A stretch of 9,199 nt of DNA from Clostridioides sp. (GCA_031272305.1 JAISUA010000055.1:1-9199), one strand, 5' to 3'. Shown: positions 1 to 6,491, numbered from the stretch's first letter. A program made the numbers and translations. The notes: generated by a model not told the origin, from the letters alone.

Positions 1-3
1 AAA

Positions 4-30
4 AAATATAATAAAAAAATTATTATATTT
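4..30. repeat. Perfect all-AT inverted repeat upstream of the spo0A promoter
   Basis: Bases 4-14 (AAATATAATAA) are the exact reverse complement of 20-30, with a loop of five A at 15-19. The right arm ends directly against the SigH-type -35 element at 31-39. It contains no G or C, so as RNA it would be a weak hairpin. It could be an AT-rich upstream element, a decayed terminator of the gene to the left, or chance in AT-rich DNA. Confidence 0.4.
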
Positions 31-59
31 GAAGGAATATATTTTGGATTGTCGAAATA
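31..59 (+). promoter_or_regulatory. SigH-type promoter of spo0A
   Basis: The -35 element GAAGGAATA (31-39) fits the SigH consensus RNAGGAWWW at every position. Eleven bases later GTCGAAATA (51-59) fits the -10 consensus RNNGAATWW at eight of nine positions. A start of transcription near base 66 would give a leader of about 65 nt. SigH control of spo0A is established in Bacillus and Clostridia, which supports the call. The match was made by eye. Confidence 0.7.
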
Positions 60-93
60 GTTATATAAGATAAACATACTATACTATTCGACT
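50..93. promoter_or_regulatory. Pair of inverted Spo0A boxes (candidate autoregulatory operator)
   Basis: TGTCGAA at 50-56 is a perfect 0A box on the + strand and overlaps the SigH-type -10 element. TTCGACT at 87-93 is an inverted box with six of seven bases matching. They lie in a longer imperfect dyad: GTCGAAATAGT (51-61) against ACTATTCGAC (83-92), complementary except for one extra base. Spo0A binding here would control its own gene. Activation or repression cannot be told from sequence, but the overlap with -10 and the second box lying downstream of the predicted start would suit repression. Confidence 0.6.
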
Positions 94-117
94 AAAATAA
101 TAACGAATTAAAAAATT

Positions 118-124
118 GGGGGGA
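118..124 (+). promoter_or_regulatory. spo0A ribosome binding site
   Basis: GGGGGGA lies six bases before the ATG at 131. An in-frame TTG at 116 would place this site inside the coding region and has no ribosome binding site of its own, so 131 is the better start. Confidence 0.75.
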
Positions 125-130
125 TTCAAA

Positions 131-940
131 ATGAATCAAAACATAAGAGTTGTAATTGCAGATGACAACAAAGATTTTTGTAATGTTATAGAAGAATACT
201 TTGAAAATGAGGAAGATATAGAAATCTTAGGGGTAGCTTACGACGGAATACAAGCAGTAGATTTAGTTGAGAGAACTCAACCTGATCTACTTATACTAGA
301 TATTATAATGCCTCATTTAGATGGACTTGGTGTTCTTGAAAAAATCAATTCATTAGACTTACAAACTATTCCAAAAGTTATAGTTTTATCAGCAGTAGGT
401 CAAGACAAAATAACACAAAGTGCTATAAGCCTTGGAGCAGATTATTATATTGTTAAACCTTTTGATTTTCCAATGTTCGTAAATAGAATCAGAGAACTTA
501 TGGCTGTAAAAGTCATCAAAGCAGAACCAAGAAAACCAAAAGAACAAAGCAAGATGGCAAGAGGAGAATTTGTAAGAAACAGTGGAAATATTGAAACTGA
601 AATCACAAACATAATCCATGAGATAGGTGTGCCTGCTCATATAAAAGGTTATTTGTATTTAAGAGAAGCTATAAAAATGGTAGTAGAAAGTGTAGAATTG
701 TTGGGTGCAGTTACAAAAGAATTATATCCTAGCATAGCCAGAAAATACAATACTACTCCAAGTAGAGTAGAAAGAGCGATAAGACATGCTATAGAAGTTG
801 CATGGAGCAGAGGCAAAGTAGATGCTATTAACCAATTATTTGGTTATACAGTTAGCAATTCAAAGGGAAAACCTACAAATTCAGAATTCATAGCTATGAT
901 ATCTGATAAACTTAGACTAGAACGCAGTATGGTTAAGTAA
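131..940 (+). CDS. spo0A: Spo0A, sporulation master response regulator
   Basis: This is the DNA-binding response regulator that commits the cell to sporulation when phosphorylated. At 269 aa it matches the family length of about 267. The receiver domain (about residues 4-125) has the acidic pair D11/D12, phosphoacceptor D57 in LLILDIIMP, the switch residue S87 and the conserved lysine K109 in IVKPF. A linker (about 126-150) leads to the Spo0A-specific C-terminal effector domain, with HEIGVPAHIKGYLYLREAI near 163-181 and the recognition region SRVERAIRHAIEVAWSRG at 211-228. All phosphorelay residues are present, so it should be functional. The start at ATG 131 is chosen because the ribosome binding site overlaps the alternative TTG at 116. 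A SigH promoter and 0A boxes lie upstream and a terminator lies downstream, so it appears to be transcribed alone. Identification is very secure. Confidence 0.98.
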   Translation: MNQNIRVVIADDNKDFCNVIEEYFENEEDIEILGVAYDGIQAVDLVERTQPDLLILDIIMPHLDGLGVLEKINSLDLQTIPKVIVLSAVGQDKITQSAISLGADYYIVKPFDFPMFVNRIRELMAVKVIKAEPRKPKEQSKMARGEFVRNSGNIETEITNIIHEIGVPAHIKGYLYLREAIKMVVESVELLGAVTKELYPSIARKYNTTPSRVERAIRHAIEVAWSRGKVDAINQLFGYTVSNSKGKPTNSEFIAMISDKLRLERSMVK

Positions 941-1078
941 TTTAAACAATATGCAAAAAATACGATAAGTCTAATGTTAAGTAGTACAATTATTTATCAG
1001 AAATTTAAATATAAATTTTGATCTAATAGATTAGAATAAATGATTGTAGTCAAGTAATAATCTAGGTTAAAAAAGTTT

Positions 1079-1115
1079 AGGCTATTTGCGAAAATTCGTA
1101 AGTGGTCTTTTTTTT
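1079..1115 (+). terminator. Intrinsic terminator after spo0A
   Basis: AGGCTATTTGCGA (1079-1091) pairs with TCGTAAGTGGTCT (1096-1108) around a four-base loop, giving 13 pairs, followed by eight T (1108-1115). Four pairs are G-U in the + strand RNA; in the opposite strand they would be A-C mismatches. The hairpin is therefore directional and ends transcription coming from spo0A. Confidence 0.85.
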
Positions 1116-1124
1116 ATATAAATA

Positions 1125-1155
1125 TGTACAAAATTCTTTAAAAATGAATTATAAT
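1125..1155 (+). promoter_or_regulatory. Possible SigA-type promoter for the steA operon
   Basis: A perfect -10 hexamer TATAAT lies at 1150-1155, just after the spo0A terminator. The best upstream hexamer, TGTACA at 1125-1130, matches TTGACA at four of six positions with a 19-base spacer, longer than the preferred 17. The leader to steA would be about 105 nt. In DNA this AT-rich a TATAAT is expected by chance fairly often, so the call rests mainly on position. Confidence 0.35.
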
Positions 1156-1255
1156 ATAAAGTGATAAGTTATTTCCTTATATAAAAAAATAATATATAGG
1201 CTCATTATAAAATAATTATAATAAAAACATAAAAAAAAGAATACAGAATAAAAAT

Positions 1256-1261
1256 GGAGGG
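1256..1261 (+). promoter_or_regulatory. steA ribosome binding site
   Basis: GGAGGG overlaps an in-frame ATG at 1254 and precedes the ATG at 1266 by four bases. The 1254 ATG has no ribosome binding site before it, so 1266 is preferred even though the spacing is short. Confidence 0.65.
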
Positions 1262-1265
1262 TAAA

Positions 1266-2387
1266 ATGAGGATTAAAGCCCCAATAAAAGTAGATAAGAA
1301 AACCAAAAAATTAGCAAAGAGGATACTTTCAGGTGATATAGCAGTAATCAATCATATTGATATAGATGAAGTAGCAGCAGACTCTCTCGTAGAAGCAAAG
1401 ACTAAATTAGTAATAAACGCTTCTGAATCGATTAGTGGAAGATACCCCAATAAAGGTCCAGGAATATTAGTTAAAAATAATATTTTAATAATAGATAACA
1501 TAGGAGTAGAAGCATTTGAAAAATTAAAAGAAAATGATTTTATTGAAGTTATTGATAGTAAGATATACAGAGATGGAGAATTTATTGCAGAAGGTGAAGT
1601 TCTGGATTTGCCAGCAGTAGAAAATAAAATAAAAAAAGCTCAAGAAAATATTTCAGTAGAATTAGATCATTTTATAGAGAATACTATAGAATATGCTAAG
1701 AAGGAAAAGGGATTTATATTAGGTGATGTAGAGATTCCAGATGTTAAAACAAAATATTTGGACAAGCATGTCCTTATTGTTGTGAGAGGACATAATTACA
1801 AAGAAGATCTAAATGCGATAATATCGTATATAGATGAAGTTAAGCCAATTCTTGTTGGAGTTGACGGAGGAGCAGATGCTCTTATTGAATTTGGATATGT
1901 ACCAGATGTTATAGTTGGAGATATGGATAGTGTATCAGATAGTGCCCTTGAGATAGCAAAGGAAATTGTTGTACATGCTTATCCTGATGGTAGAGCACCT
2001 GGTTTAAAAAGGGTGCAAGAATTAGGACTAGAAGCAGTGATTTTTCCTGCACCAGGAACAAGCGAAGATATAGCTATGCTTACAGCTTATGAAAAAGGAG
2101 CTAAGCTACTTGTCGCTGTTGGTACACATTCAAATATGATTGACTTTCTTGAAAAAGGAAGAAAAGGAATGGCAAGTACATTTTTAGTTAGATTAAAGAT
2201 AGGTTCAAAGTTAATCGATGCTAAAGGTGTTAATATGTTATATATGAGTAGATTAAAATTAAAGTATGTTATAGCACTGTTGTGTACAGCGTTATTTCCT
2301 ATTTTGATACTTCTTATGTTATCACCACAGATGCAACAATTTTTTAAATTACTTGAACTCAAATTTAAAGTGTTGTTAAAATTATAA
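1266..2387 (+). CDS. steA: SteA-like protein with thiamin pyrophosphokinase-like fold
   Basis: The 373-aa product looks like the SteA family, described in Corynebacterium glutamicum as a divisome-associated protein that works with SteB in daughter-cell separation. The N-terminal part (about 1-120) includes the family-like stretch INASESISGRYPNKGPGILV (about 50-69). The middle (about 165-310) resembles the thiamin pyrophosphokinase catalytic fold, with VDGGADALIEFGYVPD (199-214) and VGDMDSV (217-223). One hydrophobic segment near 333-352 is followed by a short tail, so the bulk of the protein is probably membrane-anchored on the cytoplasmic side. The pyrophosphokinase-like motif does not prove thiamin activity. 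The likely partner steB is next downstream, after 136 bases of tandem repeats. The family call is confident; its role in clostridia is inferred. Confidence 0.85.
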   Translation: MRIKAPIKVDKKTKKLAKRILSGDIAVINHIDIDEVAADSLVEAKTKLVINASESISGRYPNKGPGILVKNNILIIDNIGVEAFEKLKENDFIEVIDSKIYRDGEFIAEGEVLDLPAVENKIKKAQENISVELDHFIENTIEYAKKEKGFILGDVEIPDVKTKYLDKHVLIVVRGHNYKEDLNAIISYIDEVKPILVGVDGGADALIEFGYVPDVIVGDMDSVSDSALEIAKEIVVHAYPDGRAPGLKRVQELGLEAVIFPAPGTSEDIAMLTAYEKGAKLLVAVGTHSNMIDFLEKGRKGMASTFLVRLKIGSKLIDAKGVNMLYMSRLKLKYVIALLCTALFPILILLMLSPQMQQFFKLLELKFKVLLKL

Positions 2388-2399
2388 AAATAAGTACGA

Positions 2400-2507
2400 A
2401 AGCTTACATTTAATTTAAATAAGCTAAGGTTTTTAATTTAAATAAGCTAACATTTTCGTTAAAAAGCTAAGGTTTTTATTAAAAAAAGCTGACGTTTTCA
2501 TTTAAAA
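2400..2507. repeat. Five alternating 20-23-nt tandem repeats between steA and steB
   Basis: Five imperfect direct units begin at 2400, 2421, 2444, 2464 and 2486, each starting AAGCT and ending in an AT tract. Two types alternate. Units 1, 3 and 5 read AAGCT followed by TACATTT, AACATTTTCG or GACGTTTTCA. Units 2 and 4 share AAGCTAAGGTTTTT. The array fills most of the gap and ends just before the steB ribosome binding site (AGGAGG, 2513-2518). Unit lengths vary and in-frame stops occur, so it is not coding now. Unit length and lack of spacer structure do not fit CRISPR. Confidence 0.8.
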
Positions 2508-2523
2508 ATATTAGGAGGAAAAA

Positions 2524-3399
2524 ATGCATATTAATATAAAGTATTTTATTATTAGTATTGGTTCAATATTTATAGCAATAGGACTTGGAATTTTAGTAGG
2601 TTTCAATTTAAATAAAAATGAGGATTTAATCAATACACAGACAGCAATGATACAAGAATTGGATAAGAATTTCAATGAGCTTAGTAAGAAAGATGATGAA
2701 CTTCAAAAAAGTCTTGATGAATACAAAGGAAAATATTCAAAATCAATTGCTTATTTAGAATCAAAATCAACACAACTTATAGGAAATATGTTGGAAGATA
2801 AGAATATAGGGATTATTTGTTTAAATGGAGATAAAGATACATCAGAAAAATTATTGAATACATTAAATACTTCTGGTGCAAACACTACATTTAATATTTC
2901 AATAACAGATTCTATAAATGATGAGAAGAAACTTAAGGAAGTAGCTAATGAGATTGGCATAAAAGTAGAAGATACAAAAGGAATGATAGATTATATAGTA
3001 AATTCTATCACAACTCAAAATAATGTTGAAGCTATAAACAAATTAAAAGATTCAGGAATGATAGAAATAAATTTTATCGCAAATTCATATGCTGATTTTG
3101 AATCATTGGTGATAGTAGAAGGCGATAAATCTAAATCAGCCTCAGAAAAATTCGAACAGTTGGATGCGTTTTTAGTAGAGGCTGTTCAAGCTAAAGAAAA
3201 ACACATAATAGAGGTTCAAAATTCAAATGTGAAAACTTCTTATGTAACTGAATATGAGAAAAAAGGTGTAACAACAATAGATAATATAGACCAAAACGTT
3301 GGGTTCTTGTCACTTGCAATACTTGTTTCAGATCCATCAATAAATGGAAATTACGGTGTTTTGGATACAGCGAAGTGCGTTGTTCCAGTTAAGGAATAG
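2524..3399 (+). CDS. steB: SteB / MctB-family membrane-anchored protein
   Basis: The 291-aa product has one N-terminal membrane segment (about residues 8-29), then a charged region rich in K, E, D and Q likely to form a coiled coil (about 32-82), then a mixed alpha/beta domain (about 93-290) beginning NIGIICLNGD. This architecture and its position directly after steA match the SteB/MctB family (DUF3186). In corynebacteria SteB partners SteA in cell separation; the mycobacterial relative MctB was named for copper homeostasis. With only two cysteines (C99, C285) and no metal-binding cluster visible, a copper transport role is not supported here. An outward-facing soluble domain is inferred from the N-terminal anchor. 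AGGAGG at 2513-2518, five bases before ATG 2524, fixes the start. Confidence 0.8.
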   Translation: MHINIKYFIISIGSIFIAIGLGILVGFNLNKNEDLINTQTAMIQELDKNFNELSKKDDELQKSLDEYKGKYSKSIAYLESKSTQLIGNMLEDKNIGIICLNGDKDTSEKLLNTLNTSGANTTFNISITDSINDEKKLKEVANEIGIKVEDTKGMIDYIVNSITTQNNVEAINKLKDSGMIEINFIANSYADFESLVIVEGDKSKSASEKFEQLDAFLVEAVQAKEKHIIEVQNSNVKTSYVTEYEKKGVTTIDNIDQNVGFLSLAILVSDPSINGNYGVLDTAKCVVPVKE

Positions 3400-3468
3400 A
3401 AGTTGGAATGAAAAATTATTAAAAAATGGAATCAATCCTACAATCGAAAGTGATAGAGGAGAAATATT

Positions 3469-4362
3469 ATGGAAGATAAAAAGCCATTTGTAAGTATAAT
3501 AATACCTGCTTACAATGAAGAATTATTTATAGAAAATACAATCGACGGTTTAGAAAAAATATCTACAATAGATGAAATAATAATAGTAGATGATGGTTCT
3601 TCAGACAATACTGTAGAAATAGTAGAAAGAAAAATAAATGAAGAAAAATCGAAAAAAATAAAGAAAAATTTACTTGGAAAAACATATGAAAGTATAGAAA
3701 AAAATTTTTCTGAAAAAGAAATCTTAAGTGAAAATCAAAAAGAGAATTCTTCTAAAAAAGCAATTTTAGACGAAAATCAAAAAGGATGTTTTTCTAAAAA
3801 AGCAGATTTTGAGTTTGAAGGTAGAATAAAACTCGTTAAAATTTCGAAAAATAGTGGTAAAGGTCATGCTTTGAATTGTGGCTTGAAAGAAGCATATAAA
3901 AAGTCTGATGTTATAGGATTTATTGATGGTGATTTGGGAAAATCATCATCAGAAACAAAAAAACTAATAGAACCTATATTAAATGGCGAAGCAGATGTTA
4001 CTATCGCAGGATTTCCGAAGGCTACTAAAAAAGGTGGATTTGGATTTGTAAAAAGACTTGCATACAATTCAGTTTTTGAAATGACAGGAACTGAAGTTTT
4101 AGCTTCTCTTTCAGGGCAAAGAATTTTCAAAAGAGAAGTACTTGAAAAATTTGAAGAAATACCATTTGGTTATGGTGTAGAAGTTGGAATGACAATTGAT
4201 ATATTGAAATTGGGATACAAAATAAAGGAAGTTCCTGTGAATATGACTCATAATGAAACTGGAAGAAATCTGAAAGGATTCATTCATAGAGGAAAACAAT
4301 ATTATCATATAAAGAAAATAGTATCTCAAAAGAAAAAACAGTATAAATTTGATAATAAGTAA
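3469..4362 (+). CDS. Family 2 glycosyltransferase with a repetitive insert
   Basis: This is a GT-A fold glycosyltransferase of family 2, expected to transfer a sugar from a nucleotide-sugar donor. Visible motifs are VSIIIPAYNEE (8-19), IIIVDDGSSDNT (37-48, donor binding), GKGHALNCGLKEA (130-142), the metal-binding D153-G-D155 in GFIDGDLG, and GQRIF (216-220). No membrane helix is evident, so it probably works on the cytoplasmic face. About 55 extra residues (57-118) split the domain between the DDGSSDNT motif and the next strand; in typical members this stretch is about ten residues. The insert is rich in K, E, S and N and contains a 14-residue repeat. The C-terminal heptapeptide QYKFDNK belongs to a 21-nt array continuing past the stop. 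AGAGGAG at 3455-3461 supports ATG 3469. Donor and acceptor are unknown; with the MraY-like neighbour it may build a lipid-linked glycan. Confidence 0.85.
   Translation: MEDKKPFVSIIIPAYNEELFIENTIDGLEKISTIDEIIIVDDGSSDNTVEIVERKINEEKSKKIKKNLLGKTYESIEKNFSEKEILSENQKENSSKKAILDENQKGCFSKKADFEFEGRIKLVKISKNSGKGHALNCGLKEAYKKSDVIGFIDGDLGKSSSETKKLIEPILNGEADVTIAGFPKATKKGGFGFVKRLAYNSVFEMTGTEVLASLSGQRIFKREVLEKFEEIPFGYGVEVGMTIDILKLGYKIKEVPVNMTHNETGRNLKGFIHRGKQYYHIKKIVSQKKKQYKFDNK
3709..3810 (+). repeat. 42-nt in-frame tandem repeat inside the GT2 gene
   Basis: Two full 42-nt units (3709-3750 and 3751-3792) and an 18-nt partial copy (3793-3810) lie in tandem. They encode SEKEILSENQKENS (81-94), then SKKAILDENQKGCF (95-108), then SKKADF (109-114). 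The period is 14 codons, so reading frame is kept. The strings TCTAAAAAAGCA and GAAAATCAAAAAG are shared between copies. This makes up about half of the extra loop in the glycosyltransferase domain. Confidence 0.85.
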
Positions 4363-4422
4363 TATAAATATTAGAACTAATGATATGAATATCAGAATAA
4401 ACGATATAAATGTTAGTTAAAT
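4339..4422 (+). repeat. 21-nt tandem array spanning the GT2 stop codon
   Basis: Four 21-nt units begin at 4339, 4360, 4381 and 4402. The first encodes the last seven residues, QYKFDNK, and the next begins with the stop codon TAA. Read on in the same frame, the later units still show the heptad pattern (Y-K-Y, then YEYQNK, then RYKC) broken by stops. Units 2-4 share the core ATATRAATRT. The coding sequence thus ends inside the array. Confidence 0.8.
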
Positions 4423-4489
4423 TTATTTAAAATTTTATCGATGATTTATGAATAAAATATATCGAAATCGAAATTAGAAAGGGCTTAAT

Positions 4490-5347
4490 ATGGATATTTT
4501 AAGCAGAAATTTAATTTTTATTATTTTAATGATTACAGGCTTATTAGGAACATATTTATGTATGCCTTTATTTAAAAATATGCTTATAAGCAGTAATCTT
4601 GTAAGACCAAATTACAAAAATGAGATGATTCCTGTAAGCATGGGGATAAGTTTTTTACCTATGCTAGTTATAAACAGTATTATACTTATATATTTTGAGA
4701 ATATAGTGTATCATTTTACAGACGATTTTTCGTTAAAAATTTATGTTGCAATTTTTGATTTTGCACTTATGTCGATGTTTTTTGCTGGTATAATAGATGA
4801 TACTGTTGGAAATAGAAATGTGAGTGGACTTAAAGGACATTTTAAAAGTCTGTTCAAAGGCGAGCTTACAACAGGAGGATTCAAAGCGTTATTTGGTGGA
4901 TTTGTAGGAATATTAGTATCTGTTATGATTTCAAAAAATATCTTTGATATTATTATAAATACTTTAGTGATTGCACTTTCTACAAATCTTATGAACTTGC
5001 TTGATTTAAGACCAGGCAGGGCTATAAAAGGGTACTTAGCTATTATGATTGGAATTTTTGTAACATCATTTGCAAGTATCAATACATTTTTACAATTTCT
5101 TATAGTTCCGAATGTAATAGCATATTTTAATTCGGATTTGAAGGCAAAATCAATGATGGGTGATGCTGGTTCAAATGTTCTTGGAATATCTATAGGAGTT
5201 TTGTTTGTTGTAGGATATTCTTTTAATGTAAGAGTAGGTTGGCTTTTATTTTTGGTACTTATACATTTGATAACAGAAAAATATTCTTTGACAAAAATAA
5301 TAGAAAAGGTAAAAATATTAAATTTTATAGATAAGTTAGGAAGATAG
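4490..5347 (+). CDS. MraY/WecA-like phospho-sugar transferase (glycosyltransferase family 4)
   Basis: This integral membrane protein of 285 aa, slightly short for a family usually of 320 or more, resembles enzymes that move a phospho-sugar from a UDP-sugar to a polyprenyl phosphate. Hydrophobic segments occur near 7-30, 50-70, 84-102, 133-149, 154-170, 180-210, 228-245 and 249-262. Family-like motifs face the cytoplasm: FFAGIIDDTVGNRNVSGLKG (97-116) with the acidic pair D103/D104, NLMNLLDLRPGRAIKG (166-181), and MMGDAGSNVLG (222-232) with D225. It could start the lipid-linked glycan that the preceding GT2 enzyme extends, but the sugar is unknown. The essential mraY would normally sit in a cell-wall cluster, so this is more likely a paralogue. 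AAAGGG at 4478-4483 precedes ATG 4490. The end of the gene is duplicated downstream. Confidence 0.85.
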   Translation: MDILSRNLIFIILMITGLLGTYLCMPLFKNMLISSNLVRPNYKNEMIPVSMGISFLPMLVINSIILIYFENIVYHFTDDFSLKIYVAIFDFALMSMFFAGIIDDTVGNRNVSGLKGHFKSLFKGELTTGGFKALFGGFVGILVSVMISKNIFDIIINTLVIALSTNLMNLLDLRPGRAIKGYLAIMIGIFVTSFASINTFLQFLIVPNVIAYFNSDLKAKSMMGDAGSNVLGISIGVLFVVGYSFNVRVGWLLFLVLIHLITEKYSLTKIIEKVKILNFIDKLGR

Positions 5348-5421
5348 AAACTATATTAAACTCTATAAAGAAACTTAGTAGAAAAACATTGAATTTTATA
5401 TACAAGTTAGGATGATAAAAA
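5311..5421 (+). repeat. 40-nt direct repeat: duplicated 3' end of the MraY-like gene
   Basis: Bases 5311-5350 and 5382-5421 match at roughly 34 of 40 positions by eye, offset by 71 bases. The first copy encodes the terminal LNFIDKLGR and the stop. The second copy still spells LNFIYKLG and a stop in one frame but lies outside the gene. It also contains GTTAGGATG and the ATG at 5421 that serve as ribosome binding site and start of the DUF3866 gene. The 31 bases between the copies show no clear repeat. Confidence 0.75.
5409..5413 (+). promoter_or_regulatory. DUF3866 gene ribosome binding site
   Basis: AGGAT ends seven bases before the ATG at 5421. An in-frame ATG at 5412 overlaps this site and has nothing suitable upstream of it, so 5421 is preferred. 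Confidence 0.5.
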
Positions 5422-6491
5422 TGATTAGTAAAAAAATAGGTAAGGTTGTTGAGATTAAGTCGCAAAGTGGAACACTTGACGATATAAGAGTAGAAATAAA
5501 TGGTGATATACAAAGAGCTTACAATTATAATCTTTTGACTGGAGATATAAAAGTAGGAGATGAGGTTGTTTTAAATACAACAGCAGTAGAGCTTAGTCTT
5601 GGAACAGGTGGATATCATTTTGTGATTGCAAACCTTAATAATTTAGAATCAGATTTAGTTGGAGAAGGTCACATAATGAAACTTAGATATACGCCTCTTC
5701 AATTAAAAGTAAATGCAGTTGAGGAACAAGACAATATCAATCACGATAAAATAAATAATTTCAAAAATCTTGATAATTTGCCTGTAGCAGTAGGAACACT
5801 TCATAGTATGTTAGTTCCTTTTTGTGCATCTTATAAAAGACAAAATCCAGATAAAACTTTGGTATATATTATGACAGATGGTGCAGCACTTCCGATTTTC
5901 TTGAGTAAAAATGTTGAAACTCTAAAGGAAAAAGGTCTAATTGATAGAACTATTACTATAGGAAATGCTTTTGGTGGAGATTGCGAATGTGTAAATATCT
6001 ATACTGCACTTATAACTGCTAAGGAAGTTTTGAAAGCAGACTGTGTCTTTGTAAGTATGGGACCTGGAATAGTTGGTACTGGAACAAAATATGGATTTAC
6101 AGGGATAGAGCAAGGTCAAATATTAGATGCAGTTGAAAAATTAGGTGGTCGACCAGTAGCTATTCCTAGAATAAGTTTTGCAGATAAGAGAAAAAGACAC
6201 AATGGAATTTCACATCATACTATAACAGTACTTTCTGAAATTACAAATGTAAAAACAGATGTTCCAATTACTGTGTATGATGATGAAAAATTAAATATAG
6301 TAAAAGAACAAATAAGAGAATCTAATTTGGATAAAAAACATAATATAATTTATTTAGACAATAATAAAGTTAAAGAGGATCTTGATTATTATGATTTCAA
6401 AGTAAAAAGCATGGGAAGAGATTATAGCCAAGATGAAGAATTTTTTAAGGCTGCAAGTACAGTAGCTTATTACATTTCGGAGGTTTTTTAA
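5421..6491 (+). CDS. DUF3866 family protein of unknown function
   Basis: I recognise this 356-aa product as DUF3866, a family of unknown biochemical function. The N-terminal part (about 1-75) looks beta-rich, with the patterned segments GKVVEIKSQSG and KVGDEVVLNTTAVELSLGTGGYHFV. The larger C-terminal part (about 85-355) carries the striking conserved-looking motifs GTLHSML (125-131), GNAFGGDCECVNIYTAL (181-197), GPGIVGTGTKYGFTG (214-228) and PRISFADKRKRHNGISHHT (249-267). Clustered glycines, acidic residues and histidines hint at a ligand- or metal-binding site, but this is inference. No signal peptide or membrane segment is seen, so it is probably cytoplasmic. A polar stretch at 101-120 may be a small insertion. 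Its stop directly abuts the Nudix start codon, implying translational coupling. Confidence 0.8.
   Translation: MISKKIGKVVEIKSQSGTLDDIRVEINGDIQRAYNYNLLTGDIKVGDEVVLNTTAVELSLGTGGYHFVIANLNNLESDLVGEGHIMKLRYTPLQLKVNAVEEQDNINHDKINNFKNLDNLPVAVGTLHSMLVPFCASYKRQNPDKTLVYIMTDGAALPIFLSKNVETLKEKGLIDRTITIGNAFGGDCECVNIYTALITAKEVLKADCVFVSMGPGIVGTGTKYGFTGIEQGQILDAVEKLGGRPVAIPRISFADKRKRHNGISHHTITVLSEITNVKTDVPITVYDDEKLNIVKEQIRESNLDKKHNIIYLDNNKVKEDLDYYDFKVKSMGRDYSQDEEFFKAASTVAYYISEVF

Larger units (their letters stand above)
941..1253. other. Intergenic region between spo0A and steA
   Basis: This gap of about 310 bases holds an AT-only hairpin (AAATTTA 1001-1007 with TAAATTT 1012-1018), the spo0A terminator at 1079-1115 and a weak promoter candidate at 1125-1155. 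I see no open reading frame with a ribosome binding site and no recognisable riboswitch or small RNA. It separates the spo0A unit from the steA-deoB run. Confidence 0.7.

Noticed and set aside
80..85. SigA-type -10 (TATACT) for spo0A
   Set aside because: No acceptable -35 hexamer lies 16-18 bases upstream; the SigH-type promoter at 31-59 is far better.
116..130. TTG start for spo0A adding five residues
   Set aside because: The GGGGGGA ribosome binding site would lie inside the coding region, and the receiver domain aligns well from ATG 131.
941..1253. Riboswitch or small RNA between spo0A and steA
   Set aside because: Apart from the terminator hairpin only weak AT stems are seen, with no recognisable conserved riboswitch core.
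1860..1931. SteA as a thiamin pyrophosphokinase
   Set aside because: The VDGG and GDMDS motifs are shared, but the long N-terminal region and C-terminal membrane anchor match SteA, and no thiamin genes are nearby.
2400..2507. CRISPR array between steA and steB
   Set aside because: Units are back to back at 20-23 nt with no unique spacers, repeats are imperfect, and no cas gene is near.
2524..3399. SteB homologue as a copper transporter
   Set aside because: There is one membrane segment, only two widely spaced cysteines and no metal-binding motif; the name comes from a distant mycobacterial relative.
4741..5082. Reverse-strand reading frame of 113 codons within the MraY-like gene
   Set aside because: It lies wholly opposite a well-supported gene and its product resembles no family I know. 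The other reverse frames within genes are shadows of the same kind.
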